Shown: positions 17,743-29,107, numbered from the stretch's first letter. The stretch is DNA of 64,000 nt from Mesorhizobium_K marinum (GCF_040813715.1 NZ_JBFOCH010000001.1); one strand, 5' to 3'. The notes: generated from the sequence alone by a model not told the origin. Program-made: numbers and translations.

Positions 17743-19157
17743 GTGCGCTACCAGCGAGACATGCGCGGCTACGGTCGCAACCCGCCCGACCCGAAGTGGC
17801 CCGGCGGGGCCCATGTCGCCGTCCAGTTCGTCGTCAACTACGAGGAAGGCGGCGAGAACTGCGTCCTGCACGGCGACGCGGCGTCCGAGGCGTTCCTCTC
17901 CGAAATCGTCGGCGCCGCGCCGTGGCCGGGCATGCGCCACTGGAACATGGAATCGATCTACGAATACGGCGCCCGCGCCGGCTTCTGGCGGCTGCACCGC
18001 ATGTTCACGGAGGCCGACGTCCCGGTCACCTGCTACGGCGTGGCGACCGCGCTTGCGCGCTCGCCCGACCAGGTCGCCGCCATGCAGGAGGCCGGCTGGG
18101 AGATCGCCTCGCACGGCCTGAAATGGATCGACTACCGCGACTATTCGGCCGACGACGAGCGTCGCCACATGGACGAGGCGATCCGGCTGCACCGCGAGGT
18201 GACCGGCGAGCGCCCGAGGGGCTGGTACACCGGCCGCACCTCGGTCAACACGGTCAGGCTGGCGGTCGAGGAAGGCGGCTTCGACTACGTCTCCGACACC
18301 TATGACGACGAATTGCCCTACTGGTTCGAGCATGACGGCCGCGCCCAGCTCATCATCCCCTATACGCTCGACGCCAACGACATGCGGTTCGCCACCCCGC
18401 AGGGCTTCAACTCCGGCGATCAGTTCTTCGCCTATCTGAAGGACAGTTTCGACACGCTCTACGCCGAGGGCAAGGCGGGACGGCCGCGCATGATGAACAT
18501 CGGCCTGCATTGCCGGCTGGTCGGGCGTCCCGGCCGCGCCGCGGCGCTGCAGCGCTTCATCGACTACGTGAAGGGCCACGACCGGGTCTGGCTGGCGCGG
18601 CGCATCGACATCGCGCGGCACTGGAAGGAAACGCATCCCTTCCGCCTGCCGGCCATCCGGCCGTCGAAGATGGACCGCGAGGCGTTCGTCTCGCTGTTCG
18701 GCGGCATCTTCGAGCACTCGCCCTGGATAGCCGAGCGCGCCTACGATCTCGAGCTCGGGCCGGCGCACGACAGCGCCGGCGGCCTTCACAACGCGCTCTG
18801 CCGCATCTTCAGGGCCGCCAGCGACAAGGAAAGACTCGGCGTTCTGAACGCCCATCCCGACCTCGCCGGCAAGCTCGCGGCCGCCCGGCGCCTGACGCCG
18901 GAATCGACGCGGGAACAGGCGTCCGCCGGCCTCGACGCTCTGACGGACACCGAGCGCGAGCTCTTCTCCAGGCTCAATTCGGCCTATGTCTCGACCTTCG
19001 GTTTCCCCTTCATCATCGCGGTGAAGGGCAAGACCAAGGAAGAAATCCTCGCCGCCTTCGAGGCGCGCATCGGCAACGACCGCGCCACCGAGTTCGACAC
19101 CGCGTGCCGGCAGGTCGAGCGCATCGCGCTGCTGAGATTGAAGGAAGCACTGCCGCT

Positions 19158-19161
<4 letters not shown>
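17743..19161 (+). CDS. puuE: bifunctional allantoinase (PuuE) and OHCU decarboxylase (UraD)
   Basis: This 472-residue fusion starts with a polysaccharide-deacetylase-like allantoinase domain (DMRGYGRNPPDPKWPGG, NYEEGGE, ASHGLKWIDY), residues about 1-300, and ends with an OHCU decarboxylase domain, about 310-472 (NAHPDLAGKL, STREQASAGLD, FGFPFIIAVKG). UraD makes S-allantoin from OHCU and PuuE opens the ring to allantoate, so consecutive steps share one chain. I chose the GTG at 17743 because GGAGG lies at 17734-17738 and MRYQRDMRGYG is the usual start; an ATG at 17680 is possible. The stop overlaps the next ATG (ATGA). Confidence 0.92.
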
Positions 19162-20002
<841 letters not shown>

Positions 20003-20006
<4 letters not shown>

Positions 20007-20500
20007 GCAGGGTCGTCACCGCAAGGCCGCTGACCCGCGAAAGCTTCGCCGCCTTCGGCGACGTCATCGATGCGGGCGGCGAGAACCACTACCCGATCAA
20101 CGCCGGCAAGACCGAGCGCTACCACGCGCTCGCCCGTCCCGAGGCGACCGGACCGGACGGCCATGTGCTGATCAGCCTCGCCCGGGCGACGCCCTACGAC
20201 GTGCCGCTGGCGCTCACCATGGTCGAGCGGCATCCGCTCGGCAGCCAGGCCTTCGTGCCGCTGTCGCCGCGGCCATTCCTGGTCGTCGTCTGCCCCGACG
20301 AGGACGGACGGCCGGGACTACCGCACGCCTTCCTCACGCAGCCCGGCCAGGGCGTGAACTATGCACGCAACACCTGGCACGGGGTGCTGACGCCGATCGG
20401 CGCGCCGCAGGACTTCCTGATTGTCGACCGCGGCGGCGACGGCAACAACCTCGAGGAATTCTTCTTCGCCGATCCATACGAAATCAGGCTTCCGGGCTGA
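20003..20500 (+). CDS. allA: ureidoglycolate lyase
   Basis: This 165-residue protein is AllA, which splits ureidoglycolate into glyoxylate and urea. Family features are LTRESFAAFGDVID, ERHPLGSQAFVPLS, VVVCPDEDG and NYARNTWHGVLTP. It is translationally coupled to allE through an ATGA overlap. The urea made would need a urease elsewhere. The glyoxylate may be linked to the glycerate kinase gene in the puuD operon. Confidence 0.94.
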
Positions 20501-20501
20501 C

Positions 20502-21095
20502 ATGACCGACGTTTCCCTGATCGACCGGCTGCTCGACGTCATCGAGCAGGACATCGTGCCGAAGACCGAGGAGGGCGTCGCCGCCGGCAACAAGCTGTTC
20601 GGCGCGGCGATCCTCAGGAAGTCCGACCGTTCGCTGGTCCTGGCCGAGACCAACAACGAGACGGAGAACCCGCTCTGGCACGGCGAGGTGCATTGCCTGA
20701 AGCGCTTCTACGAGATGCCCCGGGCCGAGCGCGTCGATACGAAGGAGGCAATCTTCCTCGCCACCCACGAGCCCTGCTCGCTCTGCCTGTCGGCAATCAC
20801 CTGGACCGGATTCGACAATTTCTACTACCTCTTCAGCCACGAGGATTCGCGCGACAGCTTCGCCATTCCGCACGACCTGAAGATCCTGAAGGAGGTCTTC
20901 ACCCTCGAGCCCGGCGGCTACCGCGCCGAAAACGCCTACTGGAAAAGCCACGCAATCCGCAAACTGGTCCGCAACCTGCCCGAACCGGAGCGGGCGCGGC
21001 TGGAAACGCGCATCGGCAGGATCGCCGCGACCTATGACGGGCTGTCCTCGACCTACCAGTCCGGCAAGGCCGACAACGACATCCCGCTCAGCTAG
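20502..21095 (+). CDS. cytidine/deoxycytidylate-deaminase-fold zinc deaminase of unknown substrate
   Basis: This 197-residue protein has the zinc-deaminase signature H-x-E in WHGEVHC and PCxxC in EPCSLCLSA. It is longer than TadA-type nucleoside deaminases, with an extra ~60-residue C-terminal part (HDLKILKEVFTLEPGGYRAENAYW and following). It starts 1 base after the allA stop, so it is the last gene of the puuE-allE-allA operon. The place in the operon argues for a purine or ureide substrate, yet a GuaD-type guanine deaminase is already encoded. The substrate is unassigned. It converges with the MFS gene, overlapping by 4 bp. Confidence 0.8.
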   Translation: MTDVSLIDRLLDVIEQDIVPKTEEGVAAGNKLFGAAILRKSDRSLVLAETNNETENPLWHGEVHCLKRFYEMPRAERVDTKEAIFLATHEPCSLCLSAITWTGFDNFYYLFSHEDSRDSFAIPHDLKILKEVFTLEPGGYRAENAYWKSHAIRKLVRNLPEPERARLETRIGRIAATYDGLSSTYQSGKADNDIPLS

Positions 21096-22678
21096 GCCGC
21101 GGCCTTCGCACTGCGCTCCTTCTCGTCGCAATCGGCGCCGGCATCCGGCTTGACGCGCCCGAGCACCAGAAGCGCGACCAATCCCGCGAGCAGGGAAACG
21201 ACTGCGCAGACCAGGGTGACGGAGCGGAACGCGGCCGCATAGGCCTCGCGCGCCTCGGCAAGCAACAGGTCGCCTGCGGCGCCGCCGATGTTCGCCGCCT
21301 CCGCAACCGCGCCGCCGATCGTCTCGCGCGCTGCCGCCACAACGTCGGAACTCAATCCGCCGCTGTCGAAGGCAGCCATGCCGCTGGCATAGATCGCAGT
21401 GACGATGCTGCCGAGGATGGCGATGCCGAGCGCGCCGCCGAACTCGGAGCTTGTCTCGGCAAGCCCGGCCGCCGTTCCTGCACGCTCCGGCGGCACCGTG
21501 CCGATGATGAGGTCGGTCGAGAGCGTGAAGATCGGCGCCAGTCCGAACGACATCACGACGTAGCTTGCCACGAGCAGATGGAGCGAGCCCGTCGACGCCG
21601 CCTGCGCCATCAGCAGGAAGCTGGCCGCCGTGACCGCATAGCCGCCGGCCATGGCATAGGCGGGCCGCATACTGCCGAGCAGCTTTGGCGCCAACAGCGA
21701 TCCGACAATGAAGCCGATCGATGACGGCGCGCTCCACAGCCCCGCCGCCAGCGGCGAAAGGCCAAGGACGAGCTGCAGATATTGCGCCGTGAGCAGGAAG
21801 ATGCCGAAGGCGGCGAAGAAGCCGAGCACGTTGATGCCGAGCGACGCCGAGAACGTCAGAGACCGGAACACATTCAGATCGATCAGCGGCTCGGCCAGCC
21901 TCCGCTGCCGCCGGACGAAGACGATGCCGATGGCAAGACCCGCCAGGATGGCAGCCACCGCCTCGGCGTCGAACGCGTAGGACGCCGCATGCTTGATGCC
22001 GTAGATCGTGGCGAGCACCGCGGCGAGCGACAATGCGGCACTGGCGAGGTCGATCCGCCCGGCATTCTCGTCGCGATACTCCGGCAGAAGGCTCGGGGCG
22101 ACGGCAAGCAGCAGGATCATCACCGGAACGGCGATCAGGAACACCGAGCCCCACCAGAACCAGGTCAGCAGGACGCCGCCGATCACCGGCCCGATCGCGC
22201 CGCCGGCCGAGAAGCTCGATATCCATACGCCGATGGCGAATGTGCGCTCCTTCGGATCCGGGAACATGTTTGAGATCAGCGACAGGGTCGAGGGGGCGAG
22301 CGTCGCGGCCGACAGTCCGAGCAAGGCCCGCGCCACGATCAGCATCCCGGCACTGCTGGCGAACGCGGCAACGATCGAAGCAAGGCCGAAGGCGAATGCG
22401 CCGATCATCAACAGCTTGCGGCGGCCGATGCGATCACCGAGCGTGCCCATCGTGATCAGCATGCCGGCAATCATGAAGCCGTATATGTCGACGATCCAGA
22501 GAAGCTCGGTCGCGCTCGGGTTGAGATCCGCCGTGATCGCAGGCACCGCCAGGTTCAGCACCGTCAGATCCATCGAATAGAGCAGGCAAGGCAGCGCGAT
22601 CACGCCGAGCCCGATCCACTCGCGGCGCGTCGCCTTGCGCGGAACGTCCCTGTCGGCAATGTCCAGAGTATCGGCCAT
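21092..22678 (-). CDS. MFS multidrug efflux transporter, 14-TM DHA2 type
   Basis: This 528-residue membrane protein is a major facilitator of the EmrB/QacA (DHA2) type, a proton-driven drug exporter. Motif A is TMGTLGDRIGRRKLLMIG between helices 2 and 3. The conserved acidic residue in helix 1 is present (LLYSMDLTVLNLAVPAI). About 14 helices can be counted, including the long C-terminal one with VTLVCAVVSLLAGLVALLVLG. The ATG at 22678 is preceded by AAAGGGAGC. No adjacent TetR gene is seen, although a perfect palindrome lies upstream. Confidence 0.9.
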   Translation of the reverse strand: MADTLDIADRDVPRKATRREWIGLGVIALPCLLYSMDLTVLNLAVPAITADLNPSATELLWIVDIYGFMIAGMLITMGTLGDRIGRRKLLMIGAFAFGLASIVAAFASSAGMLIVARALLGLSAATLAPSTLSLISNMFPDPKERTFAIGVWISSFSAGGAIGPVIGGVLLTWFWWGSVFLIAVPVMILLLAVAPSLLPEYRDENAGRIDLASAALSLAAVLATIYGIKHAASYAFDAEAVAAILAGLAIGIVFVRRQRRLAEPLIDLNVFRSLTFSASLGINVLGFFAAFGIFLLTAQYLQLVLGLSPLAAGLWSAPSSIGFIVGSLLAPKLLGSMRPAYAMAGGYAVTAASFLLMAQAASTGSLHLLVASYVVMSFGLAPIFTLSTDLIIGTVPPERAGTAAGLAETSSEFGGALGIAILGSIVTAIYASGMAAFDSGGLSSDVVAAARETIGGAVAEAANIGGAAGDLLLAEAREAYAAAFRSVTLVCAVVSLLAGLVALLVLGRVKPDAGADCDEKERSAKAAA

Positions 22679-22810
22679 GTTTCTGCTCCCTTTGCGCAAG
22701 GACGAACGATTGCGGCCGCAGCCGACAATCGGCCCGTTCGAAGTGACGTCAGGCAAATCGTGACGATGGCCGGACTCCGCAGCCGAGCGGGGAGTGGCAG
22801 ATAGCAGATT

Positions 22811-22834
22811 CTCCTGACAGCCTGCTGTCAGGAG
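22811..22834. promoter_or_regulatory. perfect palindrome upstream of the MFS gene
   Basis: Arms CTCCTGACAG and CTGTCAGGAG are separated by four bases. It lies 28 bp after the caiD stop and about 130 bp before the MFS start. No T-run follows on either strand, which argues against a simple intrinsic terminator and favours an operator for a TetR- or MarR-type repressor encoded elsewhere. A terminator for the carnitine operon remains possible. Confidence 0.5.
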
Positions 22835-22862
22835 GCGTCGTGTCGACGGAGCGCCCCTGGGT

Positions 22863-23785
22863 TCAGCGGCCTTTCCAGACGGGATCGCGCTTTTCGGCGA
22901 AAGCCTTGAAGCCCTCCAGATTGTCTTCCGAGCCGTAGAGCGCGTCGACAGTGCGGAACTGTCGGCGGGTGATGCGGTTCATAGCATCCTGGAAGGTCAG
23001 GCCTTCGGNNNTTTCCAGACGGGATCGCGCTTTTCGGCGAAAGCCTTGAAGCCCTCCAGATTGTCTTCCGAGCCGTAGAGCGCGTCGACAGTGCGGAACT
23101 GTCGGCGGGTGATGCGGTTCATAGCATCCTGGAAGGTCAGGCCTTCGGCCTCGCGCGCCACCTCCTTGATCGCCGCGAAGACCAGCGGCGGTCCCGACGC
23201 CAACAGCCTTGCGATCTCCCACACGCGGTCTTCCAGCTTTTCCTTGGGCAGCACCTCGTTGACGAGACCCCAGCGGTGCGCTTCCTGCACATCCATCCAG
23301 CGACCGGTCAGCAGCAGGTCCATCGCGACGTGATAGGGAATGCGCTTCGGCAGCTTCACCGTCGCCGCGTCGGCCAGCGTGCCCGCCCGGATTTCCGGCA
23401 GCGCGAAGCTCGAATGGTCGGACGCCAAAATCATGTCGCAGGACAGCGCCAGCTCGAAACCGCCGCCCACCGCCATGCCGTTGACGCAGGCGATGACGGG
23501 CTTGTTCATGTCGCGCAGTTCCTGCAGGCCGCCGAAGCCGCCGACGCCATAGTCGCCGTCGACCGCGTCGCCGGCGGCCGCCGCCTTGAGGTCCCATCCC
23601 GCGCAGAAGAACTTGTCGCCGGCCGTCTTCACTATGGCGACGCGCAGGTCGGGATCGTCGCGGAACGCCTTGAACGTCTCGCCCATCAGCCGCGACGTCT
23701 TGAGGTCGATGGCATTCGCCTTCGGCCGGTCGAGCGTCACTTCGAGAATGCCGCCCTCGCGGCGCGTGGTGATCACGTCGGTCAT
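22863..23785 (-). CDS. caiD: crotonobetainyl-CoA hydratase (carnitinyl-CoA dehydratase), assembly join inside
   Basis: This is an enoyl-CoA hydratase/isomerase with CaiD-specific features: LDRPKANAIDLKTS near the N-terminus, AGWDLKAAAAGDA, NGMAVGGGFELALS (oxyanion hole), and the ending FAEKRDPVWKGR, which matches E. coli CaiD as I remember it. It hydrates crotonobetainyl-CoA to L-carnitinyl-CoA. An NNN at 23009-23011 separates two copies of ~137 bp (22872-23008, 23012-23148); removing the 140 bp offset gives a normal 260-residue protein, so the apparent frameshift is artificial. Its ATG overlaps the ligase stop (ATGA). It is the last gene of the carnitine operon. Confidence 0.9.
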
Positions 23786-26700
23786 GTTTCCTCCTTCACG
23801 AGCAGCGCATCGGCCACCCAGGCGCCCTTGCCCGCGGCGCGGACGATCAGCGGATTGACGTCGAGTTCGGCCAGCGTGTCGGCGTTCGCCAGCGCGAAAT
23901 CGGCGATCTTCAGCACTGCATCGATGGCGGCGTCGACATCGGCCTTCGGCCTGCCCCGGAACCCGTCGAGCAGCGGAAACATCTTCAACCCGCGCAGCGC
24001 GGCCTCGACCTCGTCGCGGCTTGCCGGCAGCAGAAGCGTCGCGCTGTCCTTCAGCAGTTCGACCATCACGCCGCCGGTGCCGAGCGTCATCACCGGCCCG
24101 AACAGCGGGTCGCTGGTGATGCCGACGATCAGTTCGGCGACGCCGCCCTCCACCATGCGCTCGACATAGAGGCCGCTGCCCAGCCCGATCAGACGGTGCG
24201 CCGCCTCGCGAACGGCTGCCTCGTCGCTGAGATTGAGCACCACCGCGCCGGCCTCGGACTTGTGCGCCACGCCGAGAGCCTTCAGCGCCACCGGAAACCC
24301 GATGTCATGCGCCGCGGCCGCCGCCTCTTCGGACGATCCGGCCTCGATGCCACGCGGCACCGACAGCCCCGCCTTTGCGAGCGCGGCCTTCGCCGCAGCT
24401 TCGTCAAGGGTGGTGGAAACGCCCCCCTCTGGCCTGCCGGCCATCTCCCCCTCAAGGGGGGAGACTACGCCTTCATCACGACCGTCGCCAATTTTCGATG
24501 TTGCAGAAAGGAGCCCATCGCCAAAGCTGCCGATCTCCCCCCTTGAGGGGGAGATGCCCGGCAGGGCAGAGGGGGGTGTCGCGCCCACCGCGCCTGCCGT
24601 CGGCCGCTTCCACGCCTCCCCGACAAACGCCGCCCCCGCCGCCGCGTCCATCGCCTCGGCAATGCCAAGGATCGGCGCGATGCCGCGCCGCATCAACTCT
24701 TCCGCATGACCCTCGGGCAGGTTTTCCGCCATCGACGCCACGATAGCCCCCCTGGCGTCGTTCTGCTTCAAGGCCGTCTCGAATGCGTTCACGGTCAGCC
24801 ACCAGTCGGCATCCGAGCAGCGGTCGGTGCGCGGGAAGTCCAGCACCAGGATGTTGAGGCCGAAGCCGCCCGACGCCATCGCCGAAAAGGTCGCCGTCAT
24901 CGCCGGTTCGTTGGCCCAGATGTAGGTGTTGTAGTCGAGCGGGTTGGCGACGGCGACGAGCGGTCCCAGGGTCTCCTGCACGCGCCCGCGATGCCCCTCG
25001 GCAAGCCCCGGAAAGTAGACCCGGCGTCCCTCGGCGGTATCGGCCATCACCGAGGCTTCGCCGCCCGAGCAACTCATGGACGACAGCGCAAGACTGTCGA
25101 GCGGACCCGCCGAGTGGAACAGCTTCAGCGTTTCAAGGAAGGCCGGGATCGTGTCGACGCGCGGTATTCCGAGCCGCCTCAGGAAGGCGTCGCTGGCAGC
25201 GTCCGACCCGGCAAGCGAGNNNGGAAGGCCGGGATCGTGTCGACGCGCGGTATTCCGAGCCGCCTCAGGAAGGCGTCGCTGGCAGCGTCCGACCCGGCAA
25301 GCGAGGCGGTGTGCGACACGGTCGCGGCGCGCGCCTGCTCGGAACGGCCGACCTTCATCGCGACGATCGGCTTCTTCAGTTCGCGCGCCCGCGCCGCCAG
25401 CCGCTCGAAGCCGGCGACCGAGTCGAAGCCCTCGATGTGCAGCCCGAGGCACGACACCCTGGAATCCTCGATCAGCCCGAGCGCCATCTCGGAAAGTCCG
25501 GTCTGCGCCTGGTTGCCCGCCGTCATCATGTAGGCGAGCGGCAGGCCGCGCGTCTGCATGGTCAGGTTGCAGGCGATGTTGGACGACTGCGTGATGATCG
25601 CCGCGCCCGTCTCGCCCGGCTTCAGCCGCCGCCCGCCATGCTGGTCGGGCCACAAAAGCGCGCCGTCGNCGCGACGGAGTCGAAACCCTCGATGTGCAGC
25701 CCGAGGCACGACACCCTGGAATCCTCGATCAGCCCGAGCGCCATCTCGGAAAGTCCGGTCTGCGCCTGGTTGCCCGCCGTCATCATGTAGGCGAGCGGCA
25801 GGCCGCGCGTCTGCATGGTCAGGTTGCAGGCGATGTTGGACGACTGCGTGATGATCGCCGCGCCCGTCTCGCCCGGCTTCAGCCGCCGCCCGCCATGCTG
25901 GTCGGGCCACAAAAGCGCGCCGTCGGCATAGTTGATCAGGCCGTAGCAATTCGGCCCGATCACCGGCATGTCGCCGGCCGCCTCGACGAGCGCCCGCTGC
26001 AGGCGCTCGCCGTCGGCATCGTAGCTGCCCGTCTCGCGGAACCCCGCCGCGAAGCAGATCGCGCCGCCCGCGCCGAGTTCGCGCAGCTCGCGCACGATAT
26101 CGATCGTGAGGTTGCGATTGACGCCGATGAAGGTCGCGTCCGGCGCGCCGGGCNNNGTCGGCATCGTAGCTGCCCGTCTCGCGGAACCCCGCCGCGAAGC
26201 AGATCGCGCCGCCCGCGCCGAGTTCGCGCAGCTCGCGCACGATATCGATCGTGAGGTTGCGATTGACGCCGATGAAGGTCGCGTCCGGCGCGCCGGGCAG
26301 CTCGGCCAGCGAGCGATACGCCTTCACGCCCGCTACCTCGTCCTTACTCGGATGGACCGGCCAGATGCCCCCCTCGAACCCCATCTTGAGGCACTGTTTC
26401 ACGACATTCGGCGCGAAGAAGCCGCCGCCCACGACGGCAACCGATTTCGGCCGCAGCAGTCGGTCGAGGCGGGTCATTGGCGCACCGCGTGGAGATGGGC
26501 ACGCTCCACGACGCCCCCCTCTGGCCTGCCGCCCATCTCCCCCACGAGGGGGGAGATGNCCCGGCAACCTCGTCCTTCGACGGATGCACCGGCCAGATGC
26601 CCCCCTCGAACCCCATCTTGAGGCACTGCTTGACGACATTGGGCGCGAAAAAACCGCCGCCAACGACGGCGACCGATTTCGGCCGCAGCAGGCGGTCGAG

Positions 26701-27070
26701 GCGGCTCATTGGCGCACCGCGTGGAGATGGGCACGCTCCACGACGCCCCCCTCTGGCCTGCCGGCCATCTCCCCCANAACCCCGCCGCGAAGCAGATCGC
26801 GCCGCCCGCGCCGAGTTCGCGCAGCTCGCGCACGATATCGATCGTGAGGTTGCGATTGACGCCGATGAAGGTCGCGTCCGGCGCGCCGGGCAGCTCGGCC
26901 AGCGAGCGATACGCCTTCACGCCCGCTACCTCGTCCTTACTCGGATGGACCGGCCAGATGCCCCCCTCGAACCCCATCTTGAGGCACTGTTTCACGACAT
27001 TCGGCGCGAAGAAGCCGCCGCCCACGACGGCAACCGATTTCGGCCGCAGCAGTCGGTCGAGGCGGGTCAT
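23782..27070 (-). CDS. acetate-CoA-ligase-family (ADP-forming type) acyl-CoA synthetase, with assembly joins and an in-frame repeat insertion
   Basis: The gene is spread over six assembly pieces with Ns at 25220-25222, 25669, 26154-26156, 26559 and 26777. Merging overlapping pieces gives one open frame of 736 codons. Domains in order: CoA-binding Rossmann domain (SVAVVGGGFFAPNVVKQCL, PVIGPNCYGLINY), succinyl-CoA-ligase-like domains with the phosphohistidine-type region (ITQSSNIACNL), then an ATP-grasp_5 domain from about residue 525 (GFPVALKALGVAHKSEAGAV, LDVNPLIV). Residues about 473-524 come from a palindromic repeat between the two halves. The piece at 26560-26776 is a diverged copy (MSRLD rather than MTRLD). 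In this operon it probably activates gamma-butyrobetaine or carnitine with CoA. That substrate is inferred; the CaiC enzyme of E. coli is of another (AMP-forming) type. Confidence 0.82.
24421..24576. repeat. palindromic mosaic element copy 1, inside the CoA-ligase reading frame
   Basis: This 156 bp element has ~45 bp inverted ends, each itself a hairpin (CATCTCCCCCTCAAGGGGGG and its partner at 24532-24576), around a 66 bp core. It is read in frame by the ligase gene as 52 codons (including ISPSRGEIG and SPLEGEMAGRPEGG). It resembles RIME-type Rhizobium intergenic mosaic elements, but here it lies within a coding sequence, in the linker between the CoA-binding half and the ATP-grasp domain. 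Confidence 0.85.
26513..26558. repeat. partial palindromic element, duplicate of 27106-27150 across a gap
   Basis: Only the left arm of the element is present before the N at 26559. The preceding ~370 bp are identical to 26778-27148, so this is a second assembled copy of the same locus rather than a separate insertion. Confidence 0.75.
26746..26776. repeat. partial palindromic element at a contig end
   Basis: The first 31 bases of the left arm precede the N at 26777. They belong to a diverged version of the ligase start region (26560-26776), probably from a second strain or haplotype. Confidence 0.65.
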
Positions 27071-27105
27071 TGGCGCACCGCGTGGAGATGGGCACGCTCC
27101 ACGAC

Positions 27106-27260
27106 GCCCCCCTCTGGCCTGCCGCCCATCTCCCCCACGAGGGGGGAGATGGGCAGCTTCAGCCACGCCGCGCCATTTGCGACGCTGGAGATTGGCGAAG
27201 GTCGAGGTGAAGGCCGATCTCCCCCCGTGTGGGGGAGATGTCCGGCAGGACAAAGGGGGG
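27106..27260. repeat. palindromic mosaic element copy 2, between two operon genes
   Basis: This full 155 bp copy lies between the acyl-CoA dehydrogenase stop and the CoA-ligase start (27070). Arms are 27106-27150 and 27216-27260. Its core shares ATTGGCGA(A/C)GGTCG and adjacent bases with the reverse complement of copy 1, so the two are members of one family. Confidence 0.85.
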
Positions 27261-27305
27261 CGCGAAGCAACGCGGCGTCTCCTCTCAAGGCGGCAGCATC
27301 CAAGC

Positions 27306-28963
27306 TCATCCACCCACCGCCCTCAACAGCGCCCGGCTGATGATGTGGCGCTGAATCTCGCTCGTCCCTTCCCAGATGCGCTCGACGCGGGCGTCGCGCC
27401 AGATGCGCTCCAGCGGCAGGTCGTCCATCAGGCCCATGCCGCCATGGATCTGGATCGCCTCGTCGGCGACGAAGGCGAGCATCTCGGTCGCCTTCAGCTT
27501 GGCCATCGCCATGTCCTGGTCGGTCACCGTGCCCTGGTCGTATTTCCAGCCGGCCTCGAGGATCATCAGCTCGGCCGCCTNGGCTCATCCGCCGACAGCC
27601 CTCAAAAGCGCCCGTGAAATGATGTGGCGCTGAATCTCGCTCGTCCCTTCCCAGATGCGCTCGACGCGGGCGTCGCGCCAGATGCGCTCCAGCGGCAGGT
27701 CGTCCATCAGGCCCATGCCGCCATGGATCTGGATCGCCTCGTCGGCGACGAAGGCGAGCATCTCGGTCGCCTTCAGCTTGGCCATCGCCATGTCCTGGTC
27801 GGTCACCGTGCCCTGGTCGTATTTCCAGCCGGCCTCGAGGATCATCAGCTCGGCCGCCTTCAGCTCGGTCGCCATGTCGGCGAGCTTGAACGACACGCCC
27901 TGGAACTTTCCGATCTGCTGGCCGAACTGCTCGCGTTGCGCGGCATAGTCGATCGCATGGCCAAGCGCCCGCTCGGCGCGGCCGAGGCAGGTCGCGCCGA
28001 CCTGCAGGCGCGTCGCGCCGAGCCAGGAATTGGCAACCTCGAACCCCTTGTGCACCTCGCCGAGCACCTGGCTCGCCGGTATCAGGCAGTTGTCGAACTC
28101 CAGCACCGAATTCGTGTAGCCGCGATGCGAGACGTTGCGATAACCGTCGCGCACGGAAAAGCCGGGCGTGCCCTTGTCGACGAAGAACGCCGTGATCTTC
28201 TTGCGTTTTCCACGCGGAGAATCCTCCTCGCCGGACGCCATGAAGACGATGGCGAAATCGGCGATATCGGCGTGGCTGATGAAATGTTTGGTGCCGTTGA
28301 GCACCCAGTCGTCGCCGTCCTGCACCGCGCTCGCCTTCATGCCGCGCAGGTCGGAACCCGCGCCCGGCTCGGTCATCGCCAGGCAGTCCGACTTCTCGCC
28401 GCGGATACAGGGGAACAGATACTTTTCGCGCNCGAATCTTCTTCGCCCGACGCCATGAAGACGATGGCGAAATCGGCGATATCGGCGTGGCTGATGAAAT
28501 GTTTGGTGCCGTTGAGCACCCAGTCGTCGCCGTCCTGCACCGCGCTCGCCTTCATGCCGCGCAGGTCGGAACCCGCGCCCGGCTCGGTCATCGCCAGGCA
28601 GTCCGACTTCTCGCCGCGGATACAGGGGAACAGATACTTTTCGCGCTGTTCCGGCGTGCCGGCCAGAAGGATGTTCGACGGGCGCGCCACGCAGGTCCAG
28701 TGCAGCGCGTAGTTGGCGCGGCCGAGTTCCTTCTCGTAGAGCAGCCACGTCACCGTATCGAGTCCGGCGCCGCCGACGTCGGCCGGCATGTTGGCGGCAT
28801 AGAGGCCCGCCTCGATCGCCTTTGCCTTCAGCTCCGCGATCAGGTCGGGGCGCAGCACGCCGCTGCGCTCGACCTCCTGCTCATGCGGGTAAAGCTCGTT
28901 CTCGACGAAGGCGCGCGTCGTCTCGACGATGAGCTTCTGTTCTTCCGACAGGCCGAAATCCAT
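27306..28963 (-). CDS. acyl-CoA dehydrogenase, probably acting on gamma-butyrobetainyl-CoA, two assembly joins inside
   Basis: This FAD-dependent acyl-CoA dehydrogenase has MDFGLSEEQKLIVETTRAF at the N-terminus, AMTEPGAGSDL in the middle domain, and AIQIHGGMGLMDDLPLERI and RIWEGTSEIQRHIISRALL with the catalytic-type Glu at the C-terminus. Ns at 27581 and 28432 are each flanked by duplicated sequence (offsets 279 and 215 bp); merging them gives 387 residues, normal for the family. The two assembled 3' ends differ in sequence (27301 versus 27582 onward). GAGGAG lies before the ATG. The neighbouring CaiD suggests it makes crotonobetainyl-CoA; this is inferred. Confidence 0.88.
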
Positions 28964-29020
28964 TAGCGGAACTCCTCACCAAAGTGTGGTCGACCCCCAC
29001 TCCGGTTGGCTGCGCAAACC

Positions 29021-29091
29021 ACCTCTCCCCCGTTCGACGGGGTAGAGGAAACACGAGCGTCGGCGCACTTCCTCTCCCCCGTCGAACGGGG
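29021..29091. repeat. second type of palindromic repeat, cut by a gap
   Basis: CTCTCCCCCGTTCGACGGGG is followed ~40 bp later by CCTCTCCCCCGTCGAACGGG, which runs into the NNN at 29092-29094. Its sequence differs from the three larger elements. It lies downstream of the carnitine dehydrogenase gene and probably caused the assembly break there. Confidence 0.6.
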
Positions 29092-29107
29092 NNNGTCAGC
29101 GAAATGT

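Noticed and set aside
26560..27070. Two or three paralogous CoA-ligase genes, or a ligase pseudogene
   Set aside because: Pieces overlap and merge to a single 736-codon frame; the diverged piece covers only the first ~50 codons and ends at gaps.
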